In this document: positions 27,601 through 36,312 of the stretch, in pieces | Position numbering within the stretch: position 1 is the stretch's first letter | How the letters are laid out: every line of letters starts with the position of its first letter | Assembly (NCBI GenBank): GCA_013360405.1 | Contig: JABWBR010000037.1 | Location: 1-52,861 of the forward strand | From: Saprospiraceae bacterium | GTDB lineage: Bacteria; Bacteroidota; Bacteroidia; Chitinophagales; Saprospiraceae | Reading direction: 5' to 3' | Length of the DNA stretch: 52,861 nt | Translations under genes and position numbers: made by a program | Notes under the pieces: generated by a model | What the model was told of the DNA's origin: nothing | Seen by the model: the letters and a program-made list of their open reading frames with translations, nothing else | Databases searched by the model: none

Positions 27601-30195
27601 TGCTTCAACGGCAATAATGGCGTTATCTCCGCGTCCGCACAGGGCGGCAACGGCGGATTCACCTACACCTGGAACGGCGTCTCTTCCGGCGCCAATAACG
27701 TGCGCTCCAACCTGGCGCCCAATACGTACCAAGTAGTGGTGACCGACAGCGAGGGTTGTACGGCCTCCGCCAATGTCAATTTAGTCAATCCGGCACAGTT
27801 AACCCTTGCCATAGACGACCAAAACCCCAGTTGTTTCAATACCCAGGACGGGCAGGCTCTTGCCATCGCTTCCGGCGGTACCGGCCAGCTGAATTATTCG
27901 TGGACTTCCGGCGCCCAGCAGGCGCTGGCCGCTAACCTGGCCGCAGGCAACCAGTGTGTGACGGTAACCGATGCAAGCGGATGCACGATCACGGATTGCG
28001 TTAACCTGGTGGCGCCCCCGCCACTTGTCATTACGTCGATCACTTCCACGCCTGTAGATTGCAACGGCAATAATACCGGCTCGGCTATGGTGAGCGCAAG
28101 CGGCGGCGCCGGCGGATTTTCGTATCAATGGGACGATGCCCTGCAACAACTCTCCAGCCTGGCCCTGTTCCTTGAAGCAGGCACGTATATCGCCCAGGTT
28201 ACGGATGCCAACGGTTGTAGTGTAACCGGCTCGGTAGACGTCCTTGAACCCGCAGCGCTGGCACTGAATGTGAATACCATCGCGGCACTGTGTTTTGACG
28301 GCGCTGACGGACAGGCCACCGCTGTCGTGTCGGGAGGCGTCACCCCTTATACCTATCATTGGAACAACAACGCTCCTACGCCTACGATTAACGGGCTGAC
28401 GGCCGGCACGTACGCCATTACGGTAACCGACAATAACGGTTGCGAAATACAAAGCTCGGCCAACGTGGCCGAACCAGCCACGCCCGTTTCTGTTGCCGTT
28501 ACCCAGTCCTTCCGCAGTTGCTTTGGAGAAGGCAACAACGCCGCTACGGCTATAGCCAGCGGCGGCACGGGCAACTTCTATACCTACGCCTGGAGCAACC
28601 AACAGGCAGGCGCTACCGCTTCCGTTTTGGCGCCGGGCGTCTACTCAGTGACCGCCACCGACCTCAACGGCTGTGCCGCAGATACCAGTATCACCCTCGA
28701 CGACTGGCCCGCCTTCGGCGCCAATATCATCGCCAACCAGCCTACCTGTTTCGGCTATAACGACGGCGAAATGGGCATCAACCAATTCAGCGGCGGCGCC
28801 GGCCAGCCCAACGAAATTTCCGATTATACCTTCTTGTGGAGCAACGGCCAGGGCGGCCTTACAGCACAGGGACTCGCCGGCAACAACTCTTATTCGGTTA
28901 CGATCACCGATCAGCAGGGCTGCTTTGGGGTAATCTCCCGATTCCTGCCCCAGCCCTCGCTTATTACTTTCGAAATTGAACCCGCTGCAGTTGGCTGCTT
29001 TGAAGGCGCCGACGGCACAGCTACGGTCACCAATATCCAGGGAGATGTGGGCGGCTATACCTTCCGCTGGGATTCCAATGCCGGCGGTCAGACCGGCAGC
29101 ACGGCCACCGGCCTCGCCGCCGGCGCGTATACAGTGACGGTCACCGATAGCAACGGATGTTTTAGTTCCAACTCGGTACAAGTAGACCAACCCCCTGTTC
29201 TCGCCGTCAAACTGGAAGCGGAAAACAACAAATGCTTCGGCGGCAATTCGGGCGAAATAACCAGCCTTATTACGGGCGGCGTGCCGGGTTATACCTATCA
29301 ATGGTCGAACCAGCAAACCGGCGCCAACCTGTCGAGCCTTACCGCCGGCGATTACCAGGTTACCGTAACCGACGCCAACGGCTGCGAGGCTACCTCCAGT
29401 ATTGAAATCGAGCAACCCGATCAGCTCACAGCTACGCTGTCGCCTACCAATGCCGATTGCTTCGGCTTCAAAGACGGCTCCATACAAGTTACACCGCAAG
29501 GAGGCACACCTCCGTACCAATATAGCCTCAACAACCAGACCTGGAGCGGCAGTTCGACACTCATCGGCCTGGCTGCGGGCAACTATACCGTGTATGTGCA
29601 AGACATCTACAATTGCACATTTTTTGACGACATAAGCATCAGCGAACCGGCGGAGTTCACTGTTGACGCCGGTCCCGACATCCATATTACGCTGGGCGAC
29701 AGCATCCGTCTGTTGGCCAACGCCTTCAACAACAACGGTCCGGTTACCTTTACCTGGTCGGAGCCCTACGAAGGTACACTGAGCTGCACTACCTGCCCCG
29801 ATCCGCAGGTGAACATCCAATACACCATTTCTTATGAATTATACGGCGTAGATGCCAATGGCTGTGACGATACCGATATTATTCACATATTTGTCGATAA
29901 ACCGCGTATCGTGGCGGTGCCCACCGGCTTTTCGCCCAATGGCGACAACCTCAACGACCGGCTGTTGGTACACGGTCAGGAAGGCACCCAAATCGAGCTG
30001 TTCCAGGTATTTGACCGCTGGGGCGAGCTGCTCTACGAAGCCCGAAACTTCGCCGCCAACGACCCTAACGCGGGTTGGGACGGCTCCTTCAAAGGCGAGA
30101 TGCTCAACAGCGGCGTATACATCTGGTTTGTGCGCGCCGTTTATATTGACGGCGAACGAGAAACATTTAAAGGAGAAACCACTTTGATCAGATAA
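24691..30195 (+). CDS. Giant SprB-repeat adhesin with T9SS type B sorting domain
   Basis: The 1834-residue exported protein carries, in order: a signal peptide (ending near LSAQ, 27), a CUB-like domain (about 30-150), a PKD domain (about 205-245, FGDG and HTYDEPG), two proprotein-convertase P-like domains (about 290-475 and 570-730), about ten SprB repeats (about 880-1650), each opening with a cysteine phrase such as SCFN.(N/D)G and ending near D.(N/D)GC, and a C-terminal gliding-motility type B domain (about 1743-1834, FSPNGDN..FDRWGE..W.G). Type B domains send cargo through the type IX secretion system and need a PorP/SprF partner, here the next gene, 48 bases on. Likely a surface adhesin for gliding or attachment. 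ATG 24700 is an alternative start. Confidence 0.93.
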   Translation: MLQMTTHYKLIALLLAVTSWSLGALSAQNYIMNGNPINDCSGFFLDSGGNNGGYGPNQNITTTICPDGSTGTHIQLFFISLALGAGDDLCFYDSMVAVPGNELSCASDFFTGPPFIVQATAANPSGCLTVVFTSDGTDEGAGWSAQMGCIAACQTILSDLVSSNPAVAPADTGWVNACPDQRIYFNGQGLYPQNGLIYNHSDFTSSFEWNFGDGVTAVGPNVSHTYDEPGGYVVQLTITDQFGCRSSTFLNQRVRISTRPDFIIGGTLPAQICAGDTISLDASINTMQNASEVSVIPLSGSFQSGGAVSDSLPLPDGTGAVYETSVNLTSFSPGQVLTDINDLTSICVNMEHSWMHDLDVLLRCPDGTTVILQNQEFIGNLVFLGQPYELDDFTNPNPPLPGVGWDYCWTAAAQYTWTEYTQTFDPPTLPSGDYASFEPLDNLIGCPLNGEWTLIVQDQWASDNGWVFEWSINFNPAIYPELEVFTPQIVDYAWLSNPSVFFLTQDSISASPQNAGTASYIFSVTNDYGCTYDTSLQLVVLPETHPDCYDCQQLLAPEDDIVICENDNAPLDVNANVPLQTAVTFEAYPNYPLGFSNHPYANPYYSPMSVNSIRPLTITNASTQIVSVCVNISTDWNSDMRLYLRAPSGQLLELSTNNGGSSDNYTNTCFTTAAAPLINTGTGPFTGNFRPEGNWTVLNGATVNGTWQLVVSDGFGINEMGSVNSWSITFNSTNVITYNWTPTAGLSCTNCPNPVADPNNTTSYIVQASDSYGCTARDTIVVGIINNLPAPVVICQPTADGEITFSWSPIGGINDYEIRYTLNGVTGPWQGPISEQVYVVNGLQVGDQVTLEVRANTGGASLNCVVDVGSATCDYGACTLAGSANNLQPSSCFGIADGAATIVAAGGTSPYQYYLDGSPTSTFNGVYSDLSPGDHFVIVQDIDGCRDSVFFAIQQPAQLTLGLNITQAVSCFNGNNGVISASAQGGNGGFTYTWNGVSSGANNVRSNLAPNTYQVVVTDSEGCTASANVNLVNPAQLTLAIDDQNPSCFNTQDGQALAIASGGTGQLNYSWTSGAQQALAANLAAGNQCVTVTDASGCTITDCVNLVAPPPLVITSITSTPVDCNGNNTGSAMVSASGGAGGFSYQWDDALQQLSSLALFLEAGTYIAQVTDANGCSVTGSVDVLEPAALALNVNTIAALCFDGADGQATAVVSGGVTPYTYHWNNNAPTPTINGLTAGTYAITVTDNNGCEIQSSANVAEPATPVSVAVTQSFRSCFGEGNNAATAIASGGTGNFYTYAWSNQQAGATASVLAPGVYSVTATDLNGCAADTSITLDDWPAFGANIIANQPTCFGYNDGEMGINQFSGGAGQPNEISDYTFLWSNGQGGLTAQGLAGNNSYSVTITDQQGCFGVISRFLPQPSLITFEIEPAAVGCFEGADGTATVTNIQGDVGGYTFRWDSNAGGQTGSTATGLAAGAYTVTVTDSNGCFSSNSVQVDQPPVLAVKLEAENNKCFGGNSGEITSLITGGVPGYTYQWSNQQTGANLSSLTAGDYQVTVTDANGCEATSSIEIEQPDQLTATLSPTNADCFGFKDGSIQVTPQGGTPPYQYSLNNQTWSGSSTLIGLAAGNYTVYVQDIYNCTFFDDISISEPAEFTVDAGPDIHITLGDSIRLLANAFNNNGPVTFTWSEPYEGTLSCTTCPDPQVNIQYTISYELYGVDANGCDDTDIIHIFVDKPRIVAVPTGFSPNGDNLNDRLLVHGQEGTQIELFQVFDRWGELLYEARNFAANDPNAGWDGSFKGEMLNSGVYIWFVRAVYIDGERETFKGETTLIR

Positions 30196-30243
30196 CATCC
30201 ATTGATTTCATCATTAGCCCTGTGTGGCAAAAAACGTAAGCTT

Positions 30244-31329
30244 ATGCGGTTTAATTCTACGCACACCAAAGTAGGTCAGTTTTTGGCAATAGCCTTTGTA
30301 ATGATGACGGCTCTTGCCACGCTACCCCAAGCCCAGGCTCAGGATACGCGTTTTGCACAGTTTTATGCAGCCCCCCTCCAAACCAACCCCGCCATGATCG
30401 GCGTATACGAAGGCCAATGGCGGTTTGCTGCCAACTACAGGACTTTATACGCCAGCGTGCTCGCCAACAAACCCTTCCGTACGATGGCCGCCAGCTTTGA
30501 CGCGCGCCGCCGGGTGATGAAAGGCGACTACGTGGGTTTCGGCCTTAGCGCCGTGCGCGATCAGGTGGGTACTTCGCAATTCAGCCAAACCCAGGTGATG
30601 CTGGGCGCTTCGTTTATGAAACAACTGGGCGGCGGGCGTTATTCAAAAAGCGACCAATACCTCATAGCCGGCGCGCAACTCGGCTTTGGCCAGCGCAGCT
30701 TCAACTGGCAGGAGTTGTGGTTCTCCAGCCAATACGACGGCGGCAATAATGTCATTGATTTCGGCTCCGACTCCGGTGAGGGCTTTGCCGACCGCAATTC
30801 CAGGCAATACCTCGATTTCAACGCAGGCCTGCTCTGGTATGCCATCGCCGATGACAACCTGAGTATCTATTTTGGCGGCGCCCTACACCATATTAATACG
30901 CCCAACGTGTCGTTCCGCGACCTGCCCGACGAAAAGCTGTATTCCCGTTGGGTGGCCCACGCCGGCGGCGAATTGCCCCTGGGCGACAACCTGAGCGTGC
31001 TGCCGGCAGTGGCTGTGATGAAGCAAGGTCCCTCGTTCAGCACTACAGCAGGCGCCAATTTCCGCTATACGAGCCGCGACTGGCGCGAGGTAGCCATCCG
31101 CGCCGGCGGCTGGGCCCACGTGTCGAACCAACTCGACAAAGGTATGACCATGGACGCCGTGATCGTCTCCGCCATCCTCGAAATGGAACGCTGGAACCTC
31201 GGCCTCAGCTACGATATTACTACCTCCAAACTAGCATCCGTCAATAACTCCCGAGGCGCTTTCGAGGTGTCACTGATCTATACGCACCCCGAAAAAACCC
31301 GGTTTAAGGTGAATTGTCCGAAGTTTTAA
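30244..31329 (+). CDS. PorP/SprF-family type IX secretion outer-membrane protein
   Basis: The 361-residue product has a signal peptide (to about residue 33, QAQAQ) and the PorP/SprF beta-barrel family pattern starting DTRFAQFYAAPLQTNPAMIG. SprF proteins are needed to secrete and attach their cognate SprB-type adhesins. I chose ATG 30244, which gives a clean signal peptide; the frame could start at a TTG at 30202 but that adds a basic stretch with no role. It follows the SprB-like gene at 48 bases with no repeat array between, so both are likely one transcript and one functional pair. Confidence 0.93.
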   Translation: MRFNSTHTKVGQFLAIAFVMMTALATLPQAQAQDTRFAQFYAAPLQTNPAMIGVYEGQWRFAANYRTLYASVLANKPFRTMAASFDARRRVMKGDYVGFGLSAVRDQVGTSQFSQTQVMLGASFMKQLGGGRYSKSDQYLIAGAQLGFGQRSFNWQELWFSSQYDGGNNVIDFGSDSGEGFADRNSRQYLDFNAGLLWYAIADDNLSIYFGGALHHINTPNVSFRDLPDEKLYSRWVAHAGGELPLGDNLSVLPAVAVMKQGPSFSTTAGANFRYTSRDWREVAIRAGGWAHVSNQLDKGMTMDAVIVSAILEMERWNLGLSYDITTSKLASVNNSRGAFEVSLIYTHPEKTRFKVNCPKF

Positions 31330-31334
31330 TGCAG

Positions 31335-31452
31335 GTTCTCTGTTGTCGGTTGTCGGTTCTCCGTTCTCCGTTGTCTGTTCCTTTACCTAACCAAACAGAG
31401 AACAGAGAACAGAGAACAGAGAACAGAGAACAGAGAACCCACAACAGAGAAC
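31335..31452. repeat. GTTCTCY/AGAGAAC heptamer element, copy upstream of the TIR gene
   Basis: The element has 12-base terminal inverted repeats: GTTCTCTGTTGT at 31335-31346 and ACAACAGAGAAC at 31441-31452. The left arm is GTTGTCG/GTTCTCC heptamers, the right arm AGAGAAC heptamers, and the short core reads CTTTACCTAACC. The right end touches the ATG of the TIR gene, so that gene has only repeat DNA as its ribosome-binding region. It starts five bases after the porP stop. Confidence 0.88.
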
Positions 31453-32172
31453 ATGTCCCACGCCCAAATCAAGCAACTCATCGAAAAAGGCAAGGTTAAG
31501 GAAGCACTCGAAGCTATGCGCAGCGACTTCCCCGACGCTATCCTATTATTAGCCCAGTGGAACAAAGGCGAAAAAGACCATCTGCTAGGCTTGACCGATA
31601 ATTCGGAATGGGGAAAGATTTACATCAAACTGACCTACGCCGCACTGGCCCTACTGTCGGAAGCAACGCCTGAAGTGTCCCAAGCGAAACCTGCTGAGCC
31701 CGTATCCGTTCAATCCCCCCCTAATACCTTGCGACTGTTTTTATCGTACGCCCGCGCCGACGCTGCGCTCAAGCAGCGCTTCGACGTGCACCTGGCCGGA
31801 TTGAAACGCAGCGGCAAGATCAGCACCTGGAGCGACCCCGATATCGAGCCGGGCGCCGATTGGGCGCTCACCATCAAACAGCAACTGGCCGACGCCGATA
31901 TTATCCTGCTTTTGGTGAGCCCCGATTTTATGGCATCCGACTATATCTGGGGGGTAGAGATCGAAGCGGCTATGCAGCGCCACCGCGAAGGCAAGGCATT
32001 AATCATTCCCATCTTCCTGAAAGATACAGTCTGGCAGGACGCGCCGTTTGCCAAGCTACAGGGGCTACCCCGCGACGGTAAAGCCGTGAACCAGCACCCC
32101 GATCCCGAGCCGGTATTGGCTACCATTGCGAAAGAAATCCGGACGGCAATTGATAAAAAATTAGGCGCATAG
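31453..32172 (+). CDS. TIR-domain effector with N-terminal effector-associated-like domain
   Basis: The 239-residue cytoplasmic protein has two parts. Residues 1-70 are helical (IKQLIEKGKVKEALEAM, then a second pair of helices) and resemble the effector-associated domains (EAD11-type) described in bacterial conflict systems. After a Pro/Ser linker, residues 93-235 form a TIR domain: LFLSYARAD at 95-103, the loop TWSDPDIEPGADW at 125-137, the strand ILLLVSPDFM and SDYIW, with E169 at the place of the NADase glutamate. TIR effectors of this kind usually cleave NAD or make signalling nucleotides when an infection sensor brings them together; no sensor is adjacent here, and the partner would carry a matching EAD elsewhere. 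It sits alone between porP and rpsA, directly behind a repeat element. Confidence 0.8.
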   Translation: MSHAQIKQLIEKGKVKEALEAMRSDFPDAILLLAQWNKGEKDHLLGLTDNSEWGKIYIKLTYAALALLSEATPEVSQAKPAEPVSVQSPPNTLRLFLSYARADAALKQRFDVHLAGLKRSGKISTWSDPDIEPGADWALTIKQQLADADIILLLVSPDFMASDYIWGVEIEAAMQRHREGKALIIPIFLKDTVWQDAPFAKLQGLPRDGKAVNQHPDPEPVLATIAKEIRTAIDKKLGA

Positions 32173-32225
32173 GGGGGAGGGAGAGAGGGTGAGAGGGGGG
32201 GATCGTTGAATTCGCGTAAATAACA

Positions 32226-32263
32226 AAAGGGCATCCCGAATGTATTCATCCAGGATGCCCTTT
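32226..32263. terminator. Bidirectional terminator between the TIR gene and rpsA
   Basis: AAAGGGCATCC (32226-32236) pairs perfectly with GGATGCCCTTT (32253-32263) across a 16-base loop and is followed by TCTGTTT. On the other strand the stem is preceded by A residues that give a U run. It serves the converging TIR and rpsA transcripts. Confidence 0.8.
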
Positions 32264-32270
32264 CTGTTTA

Positions 32271-32354
32271 GCTGTCAGCAATCAGCAATTAGCTTTCGGG
32301 AAGCTGACTGCTGACTGCTAAGTGCTGACTGCTGTTAGCTGATAGCTGACTGCT
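32271..32354. repeat. Inverted heptamer array after the rpsA stop (TAGCAGTC family)
   Basis: Heptamers of the type GCAATTA/GCTGACT/GCTAAGT form two arms on either side of about 32305. Read on the minus strand, the rpsA stop codon TAG is the first triplet of the array (TAGCAGTCAGC). It is the same family as 14469-14553 and lies behind the real terminator hairpin. Confidence 0.85.
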
Positions 32355-34431
32355 ATTCCGACTTCTCGTCCTCGTTGCCCAGTTGCTCCTTCAGTTGAGA
32401 GAACACGTCGAGATCGCCGAGGGTTTCCTTTTCGATCGAAGACTGTTGTTTCTTGACAGCTGTGCGAGTTTTCTGGCGCTCGTCCGTTTTCTCCTTCTTT
32501 ACATTCTCGTCGGCTTCGCGGCGGATGTCTTCCAGATAGCGGAGGTGCGATACGAGGATGCGCTTGTCGTCGCGGTTGAACTCGATCACCTTAACAGTGA
32601 GCGTTTCGTCCACTTCTGCGAGCGAGTTGTCTTCTTTGCGGATATGCTTGATCGGTGCGAAAGCTTCGAGGCCGTAGGGCAGCTGCACGATAGCTCCGCG
32701 CTCGTCGCGGCGCAATACCGTAGCTTCGTGGTAAGAGCCCACGGGGAATACATTTTCGAAAGTATCCCAGGGGTTCTCTTCGATTTGCTTGCGACCCAGC
32801 GACAGTTTGCGGCTGTCCTTGTCGATATCGAGCACCACCACCTCGATCTTCTCGCCTACTTTCGTAAACTCAGAGGGGTGCGAGTAGCGCTTCGTCCAGG
32901 ACAGGTCGGAGATGTGAACCATACCGCCGATACCGTCTTCCAGTTCCACAAATACGCCGTAGGGAGTGAGGTTTTTCACCTCGCCAACGTGGCGGCTGTT
33001 CAGCGGGAACAGGTTTTCGATCTCGCTCCAGGGGTCTTTCGACAATTGCTTCACGCTGAGCGACATCTTGCGGTCGTCGCGGTCGATAGTCACCACCTTT
33101 GCTTCGTACTCCTGGCCCAGTCGGAAATATTCGCGGGCATTGATAGGCTGGTTGCTCCAGGTCACTTCCGACACGTGGATCAGGCCTTCTACGCCCGGAT
33201 AGATTTCGAGGAATGCGCCGTAATCTTCGATATTGACGATTTTGCCTTTAACCACCGAACCTTCCTTGATCGTAGCGTCGAGCACTTCCCAGGGATGGGG
33301 CTGCAGTTGCTTGAGACCAAGAGAAATACGCTTTTTGTTTTCGTCGAAATCGAGTACCACCACATTGATCTTCTGGTTGAGTTGCAGCACTTCGCTAGGA
33401 TGGCTGATGCGGCCCCAGGAGATATCGGTGATGTACAAGAGGCCGTCTACGCCGCCCAGGTCGAGGAACGCGCCGAAATCGGTGATATTCTTGACGAGGC
33501 CTTCGAGAACCTGGCCGCGTTCGAGGCTGGCGATAATAGCTTCGCGTTGTTCGGCGAGGTCGCTTTCGATAAGCGCCTTGTGCGATACCACCGCGTTTTT
33601 GATGGTTTCATTAATTTTAACCACCTTAAACTCCATCGTCTTACCTACGTATGAATCGTAATCGATGATGGGTTTGATATCAATTTGCGAGCCGGGCAAG
33701 AAAGTTTCCAGTCCGCTGCAATCGACGATCAAGCCGCCTTTCGTTTTGCTGATCACCGTACCGCGGATCACCGTGCCGTTCTGGTAAGAATCGACGATGC
33801 TTTCCCAGGCGCGCAACAGCTTGGCCTTGCGGCGCGACAACACCAGCTGTCCGCGGGTGTCTTCCTGCTGCTCCACGTAAACCTCGATAGCGTCGCCGAC
33901 TTTGATGTCGGGCATATCGCGGAATTCGGAGAGGGGCACCAGGCCGTCCGATTTGAAGTTGATATCGAGAACCACATCGCCGCCGTTGATAGCGGTCACA
34001 CGGCCTGCCACGATTTCGTTTTCGAATACGGAAGTCAGCGTAGCGTCATATTGCTCCAGGTACTGATCGAATTGATCTTTCGGATAAGCTTTGCCGTGTT
34101 TGGTGCTGGTAGCCCAATCGAATTCGTCGTGTGCAGAACCGACTATTAACTGCTCCAGGGGCAATTCCAGATCTTCTTCTTCTACCTCTTCTTCTTCAGT
34201 TTCTTCCACCTCTTCTTCGGCAGACATCTCGGCAACAGCGGGTACTTCCTCTTCTTCATCAGCTACCACGGCTTCTTCTTCTTCAGCTACAACTTCTGTT
34301 ACTTCTTCTGCGGCAGCCTCTACGGGCGTTGCTTCGTCTTCTGCAACGGGGGTGGGAGTCTCTTCTTCTGTATGAAGGGGCTCGGGCGTTTCCGCCTCTT
34401 CTTCTTGTTTTAAGTCCTTGTCATCCAGCAT
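32353..34431 (-). CDS. rpsA: 30S ribosomal protein S1
   Basis: S1 binds mRNA on the 30S subunit and helps initiation on leaders without strong Shine-Dalgarno sites, the rule in this phylum. The 692-residue product has an acidic low-complexity N-terminus (about 1-92, mostly Glu, Ala, Val), then six S1 RNA-binding domains (roughly 137-205, 222-290, 311-380, 396-466, 483-555, 570-640) with the usual GAF(L/V) and (I/V)H(I/V)S(E/D)(L/I/V)(S/T)W phrases, and a charged C-terminus. The acidic extension makes it longer than the E. coli protein. It is transcribed divergently from fadD from a -7 box at 34474-34481. Confidence 0.95.
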   Translation of the reverse strand: MLDDKDLKQEEEAETPEPLHTEEETPTPVAEDEATPVEAAAEEVTEVVAEEEEAVVADEEEEVPAVAEMSAEEEVEETEEEEVEEEDLELPLEQLIVGSAHDEFDWATSTKHGKAYPKDQFDQYLEQYDATLTSVFENEIVAGRVTAINGGDVVLDINFKSDGLVPLSEFRDMPDIKVGDAIEVYVEQQEDTRGQLVLSRRKAKLLRAWESIVDSYQNGTVIRGTVISKTKGGLIVDCSGLETFLPGSQIDIKPIIDYDSYVGKTMEFKVVKINETIKNAVVSHKALIESDLAEQREAIIASLERGQVLEGLVKNITDFGAFLDLGGVDGLLYITDISWGRISHPSEVLQLNQKINVVVLDFDENKKRISLGLKQLQPHPWEVLDATIKEGSVVKGKIVNIEDYGAFLEIYPGVEGLIHVSEVTWSNQPINAREYFRLGQEYEAKVVTIDRDDRKMSLSVKQLSKDPWSEIENLFPLNSRHVGEVKNLTPYGVFVELEDGIGGMVHISDLSWTKRYSHPSEFTKVGEKIEVVVLDIDKDSRKLSLGRKQIEENPWDTFENVFPVGSYHEATVLRRDERGAIVQLPYGLEAFAPIKHIRKEDNSLAEVDETLTVKVIEFNRDDKRILVSHLRYLEDIRREADENVKKEKTDERQKTRTAVKKQQSSIEKETLGDLDVFSQLKEQLGNEDEKSE

Positions 34432-34473
34432 TGAAAGAATGCTTTTTTAGGTTAAGAAATATTTTTAGCGGCG

Positions 34474-34481
34474 CAAAGGTA
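34474..34481 (-). promoter_or_regulatory. Candidate -7 box for rpsA
   Basis: On the minus strand the site reads TACCTTTG followed by CGCC, matching TAnnTTTG. It lies 43 bases upstream of the rpsA ATG. A -33 TTG at proper spacing is not evident. The rest of the 198-base divergent gap to fadD holds no array. Confidence 0.45.
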
Positions 34482-34629
34482 AAGCTTTTTGCCGGAACTG
34501 GAAACATTTCTTCCTGTAAATTGGTCTATTATTGCAATTGCAAAATTTGCAGGATGAACTCCCCATAATTACAAATGTTTCGCAGTAATTTTAGGGGTAT
34601 TAACATAATCGTCTAAAACCTAACCTGAA

Positions 34630-36303
34630 ATGAGTGAATCGCGTCCCTGGTTGAAAAATTACCCAAACGGCGTTCCTGCCAATATCAATCCTGATGCGTA
34701 TCCCACCCTGGTGGCTATGTTGGAAGAGGCATTTGGCAAATACGGCTCAAAGCCCGCTTTTTCGTGTATGGGCAAGACCATCACGTTTGCCGAATTGGAT
34801 GTGATGTCGAGGGCTTTTGGCGCGTATTTGCACAGCCGGGGGCTTGAGCCCGGCGACCGCATCGCCATCATGATGCCCAACCTGTTGCAATACCCGGTAG
34901 CCCTTTTCGGGGCATTGCGCGCGGGGCTTGTAGTGGTCAATACCAACCCGCTGTATACGCCGCGCGAGATGTTGCACCAGTTTAACGATTCGGGCGCCAA
35001 GGCCATCGTAATAGCCGAAAACTTTGCCTCCAACCTGGAGAAAGTGATGCCCGACACGCAAATCAAGACGGTGATCATCACCAGCATCGGCGAGATGTTG
35101 GGTTTCCCCAAAGGCGCTATCGTCAATTTTGTAGTGCGCAAGCTCAAAAAGATGGTGCCGGCCTATCGCATTCCCAATACCGTAACGGTGAGCGAGGCCA
35201 TCCGCAGCGGCAAGAAATTTTCAATCAAACCCTTTGACAACAATCCCGAAGCGCTGGTCTTCCTGCAATATACCGGCGGCACCACCGGCGTATCGAAGGG
35301 CGCCATGCTCACCAACCGCAACATGGTAGCCAACATGCTGCAAATGCGCGCCTGGATGATGCCCTGGCTCAAAGAAGCCTCTGAAGTAGCTATTTGTCCG
35401 CTGCCCATGTACCATATTTTTGCCCTTACGGTAAATTGCCTGGCGCTCTTCGGCATCGGAAGCCTCAACGTGCTGGTCACCAATGCCCGCGACATTCCCT
35501 CCGTTATCAAAGCCATGAAGGATTTCCAGGTTTCCATCTTCCCGGGGGTTAATACTTTATTCAATGCCTTGCTCAACCACCCCGATTTTTCTTCGGTCAA
35601 CTTCAATTCGCTGAAGGTATCGGTCGGCGGCGGCATGGCCGTACAGCGCCCCGTGGCCGAAAAATGGCAGCAGGTCACCGGGTGTTTCCTGGCTGAAGGC
35701 TTCGGCATGACCGAATTATCGCCGGTAGCCACCGCCAATCCCTTCCGTGACGGGCGGCTGGGTACTATCGGCGTGCCTATCCCCTCTACCGATGTGCGCA
35801 TCGTGGACGAAAAAGGCAAGCCCATGCCTGTCGGCGGCGTTGGCGAAATACAAGTAAAAGGCCCGCAGGTGATGAAAGGCTATTACAACCGCCCCGACGC
35901 CACAGCCGAAAGCATAGTAGACGGCTGGATGTGCACGGGAGATATCGGCACAATGGCCGAAGACGGCTATTTCCAGATCGTCGACCGCAAAAAAGACATG
36001 ATCCTGGTATCGGGTTTCAATGTGTATCCCAACGAGATCGAAGAAGTGGCTATGAGCCACCCCAAAGTATTGGAGGCCGCCGCCATCGGCATCCCCGACG
36101 CTAAGTCGGGCGAGGTGGTCAAGTTGTACATTGTAAAAAAAGAAGGTTCGCTGAGCGAATCCGAATTGCTCGAATACTGCAAAACCAACCTGACGGCCTA
36201 CAAAGTGCCCAAGTCGATAGAGTTCCGCAAAGAATTGCCCAAAACGAATGTGGGTAAGATATTGCGCCGGGCGCTACGCGATGAGGCGCTGGCGAAGGGT
36301 TGA
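34630..36303 (+). CDS. fadD: Long-chain fatty acid-CoA ligase
   Basis: The 557-residue adenylate-forming enzyme should activate long-chain fatty acids to acyl-CoA with ATP at the inner membrane face. It shows the AMP-binding P-loop YTGGTTGVSKGA near 216-227, the GFGMTELSP motif near 358, the hinge region GDIGTMAEDGYFQIVDRKKD near 437-456 and the C-terminal catalytic lysine region KTNVGKILRR near 541-550. Length and order match FadD closely; a close acyl-CoA synthetase of other chain-length preference is possible. It is a single gene ending in a strong palindromic terminator. Confidence 0.93.
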   Translation: MSESRPWLKNYPNGVPANINPDAYPTLVAMLEEAFGKYGSKPAFSCMGKTITFAELDVMSRAFGAYLHSRGLEPGDRIAIMMPNLLQYPVALFGALRAGLVVVNTNPLYTPREMLHQFNDSGAKAIVIAENFASNLEKVMPDTQIKTVIITSIGEMLGFPKGAIVNFVVRKLKKMVPAYRIPNTVTVSEAIRSGKKFSIKPFDNNPEALVFLQYTGGTTGVSKGAMLTNRNMVANMLQMRAWMMPWLKEASEVAICPLPMYHIFALTVNCLALFGIGSLNVLVTNARDIPSVIKAMKDFQVSIFPGVNTLFNALLNHPDFSSVNFNSLKVSVGGGMAVQRPVAEKWQQVTGCFLAEGFGMTELSPVATANPFRDGRLGTIGVPIPSTDVRIVDEKGKPMPVGGVGEIQVKGPQVMKGYYNRPDATAESIVDGWMCTGDIGTMAEDGYFQIVDRKKDMILVSGFNVYPNEIEEVAMSHPKVLEAAAIGIPDAKSGEVVKLYIVKKEGSLSESELLEYCKTNLTAYKVPKSIEFRKELPKTNVGKILRRALRDEALAKG

Positions 36304-36312
36304 TCTCCGGGT

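Noticed and set aside
28645-29820. 391-codon open frame on the minus strand inside the SprB-like gene
   Set aside because: It is antisense to well-defined SprB repeats, its translation has no family likeness, and long antisense frames are expected from the repeat composition.
32383-33654. 423-codon open frame opposite rpsA
   Set aside because: The opposite strand encodes clear S1 domains; the frame is a codon-bias shadow.
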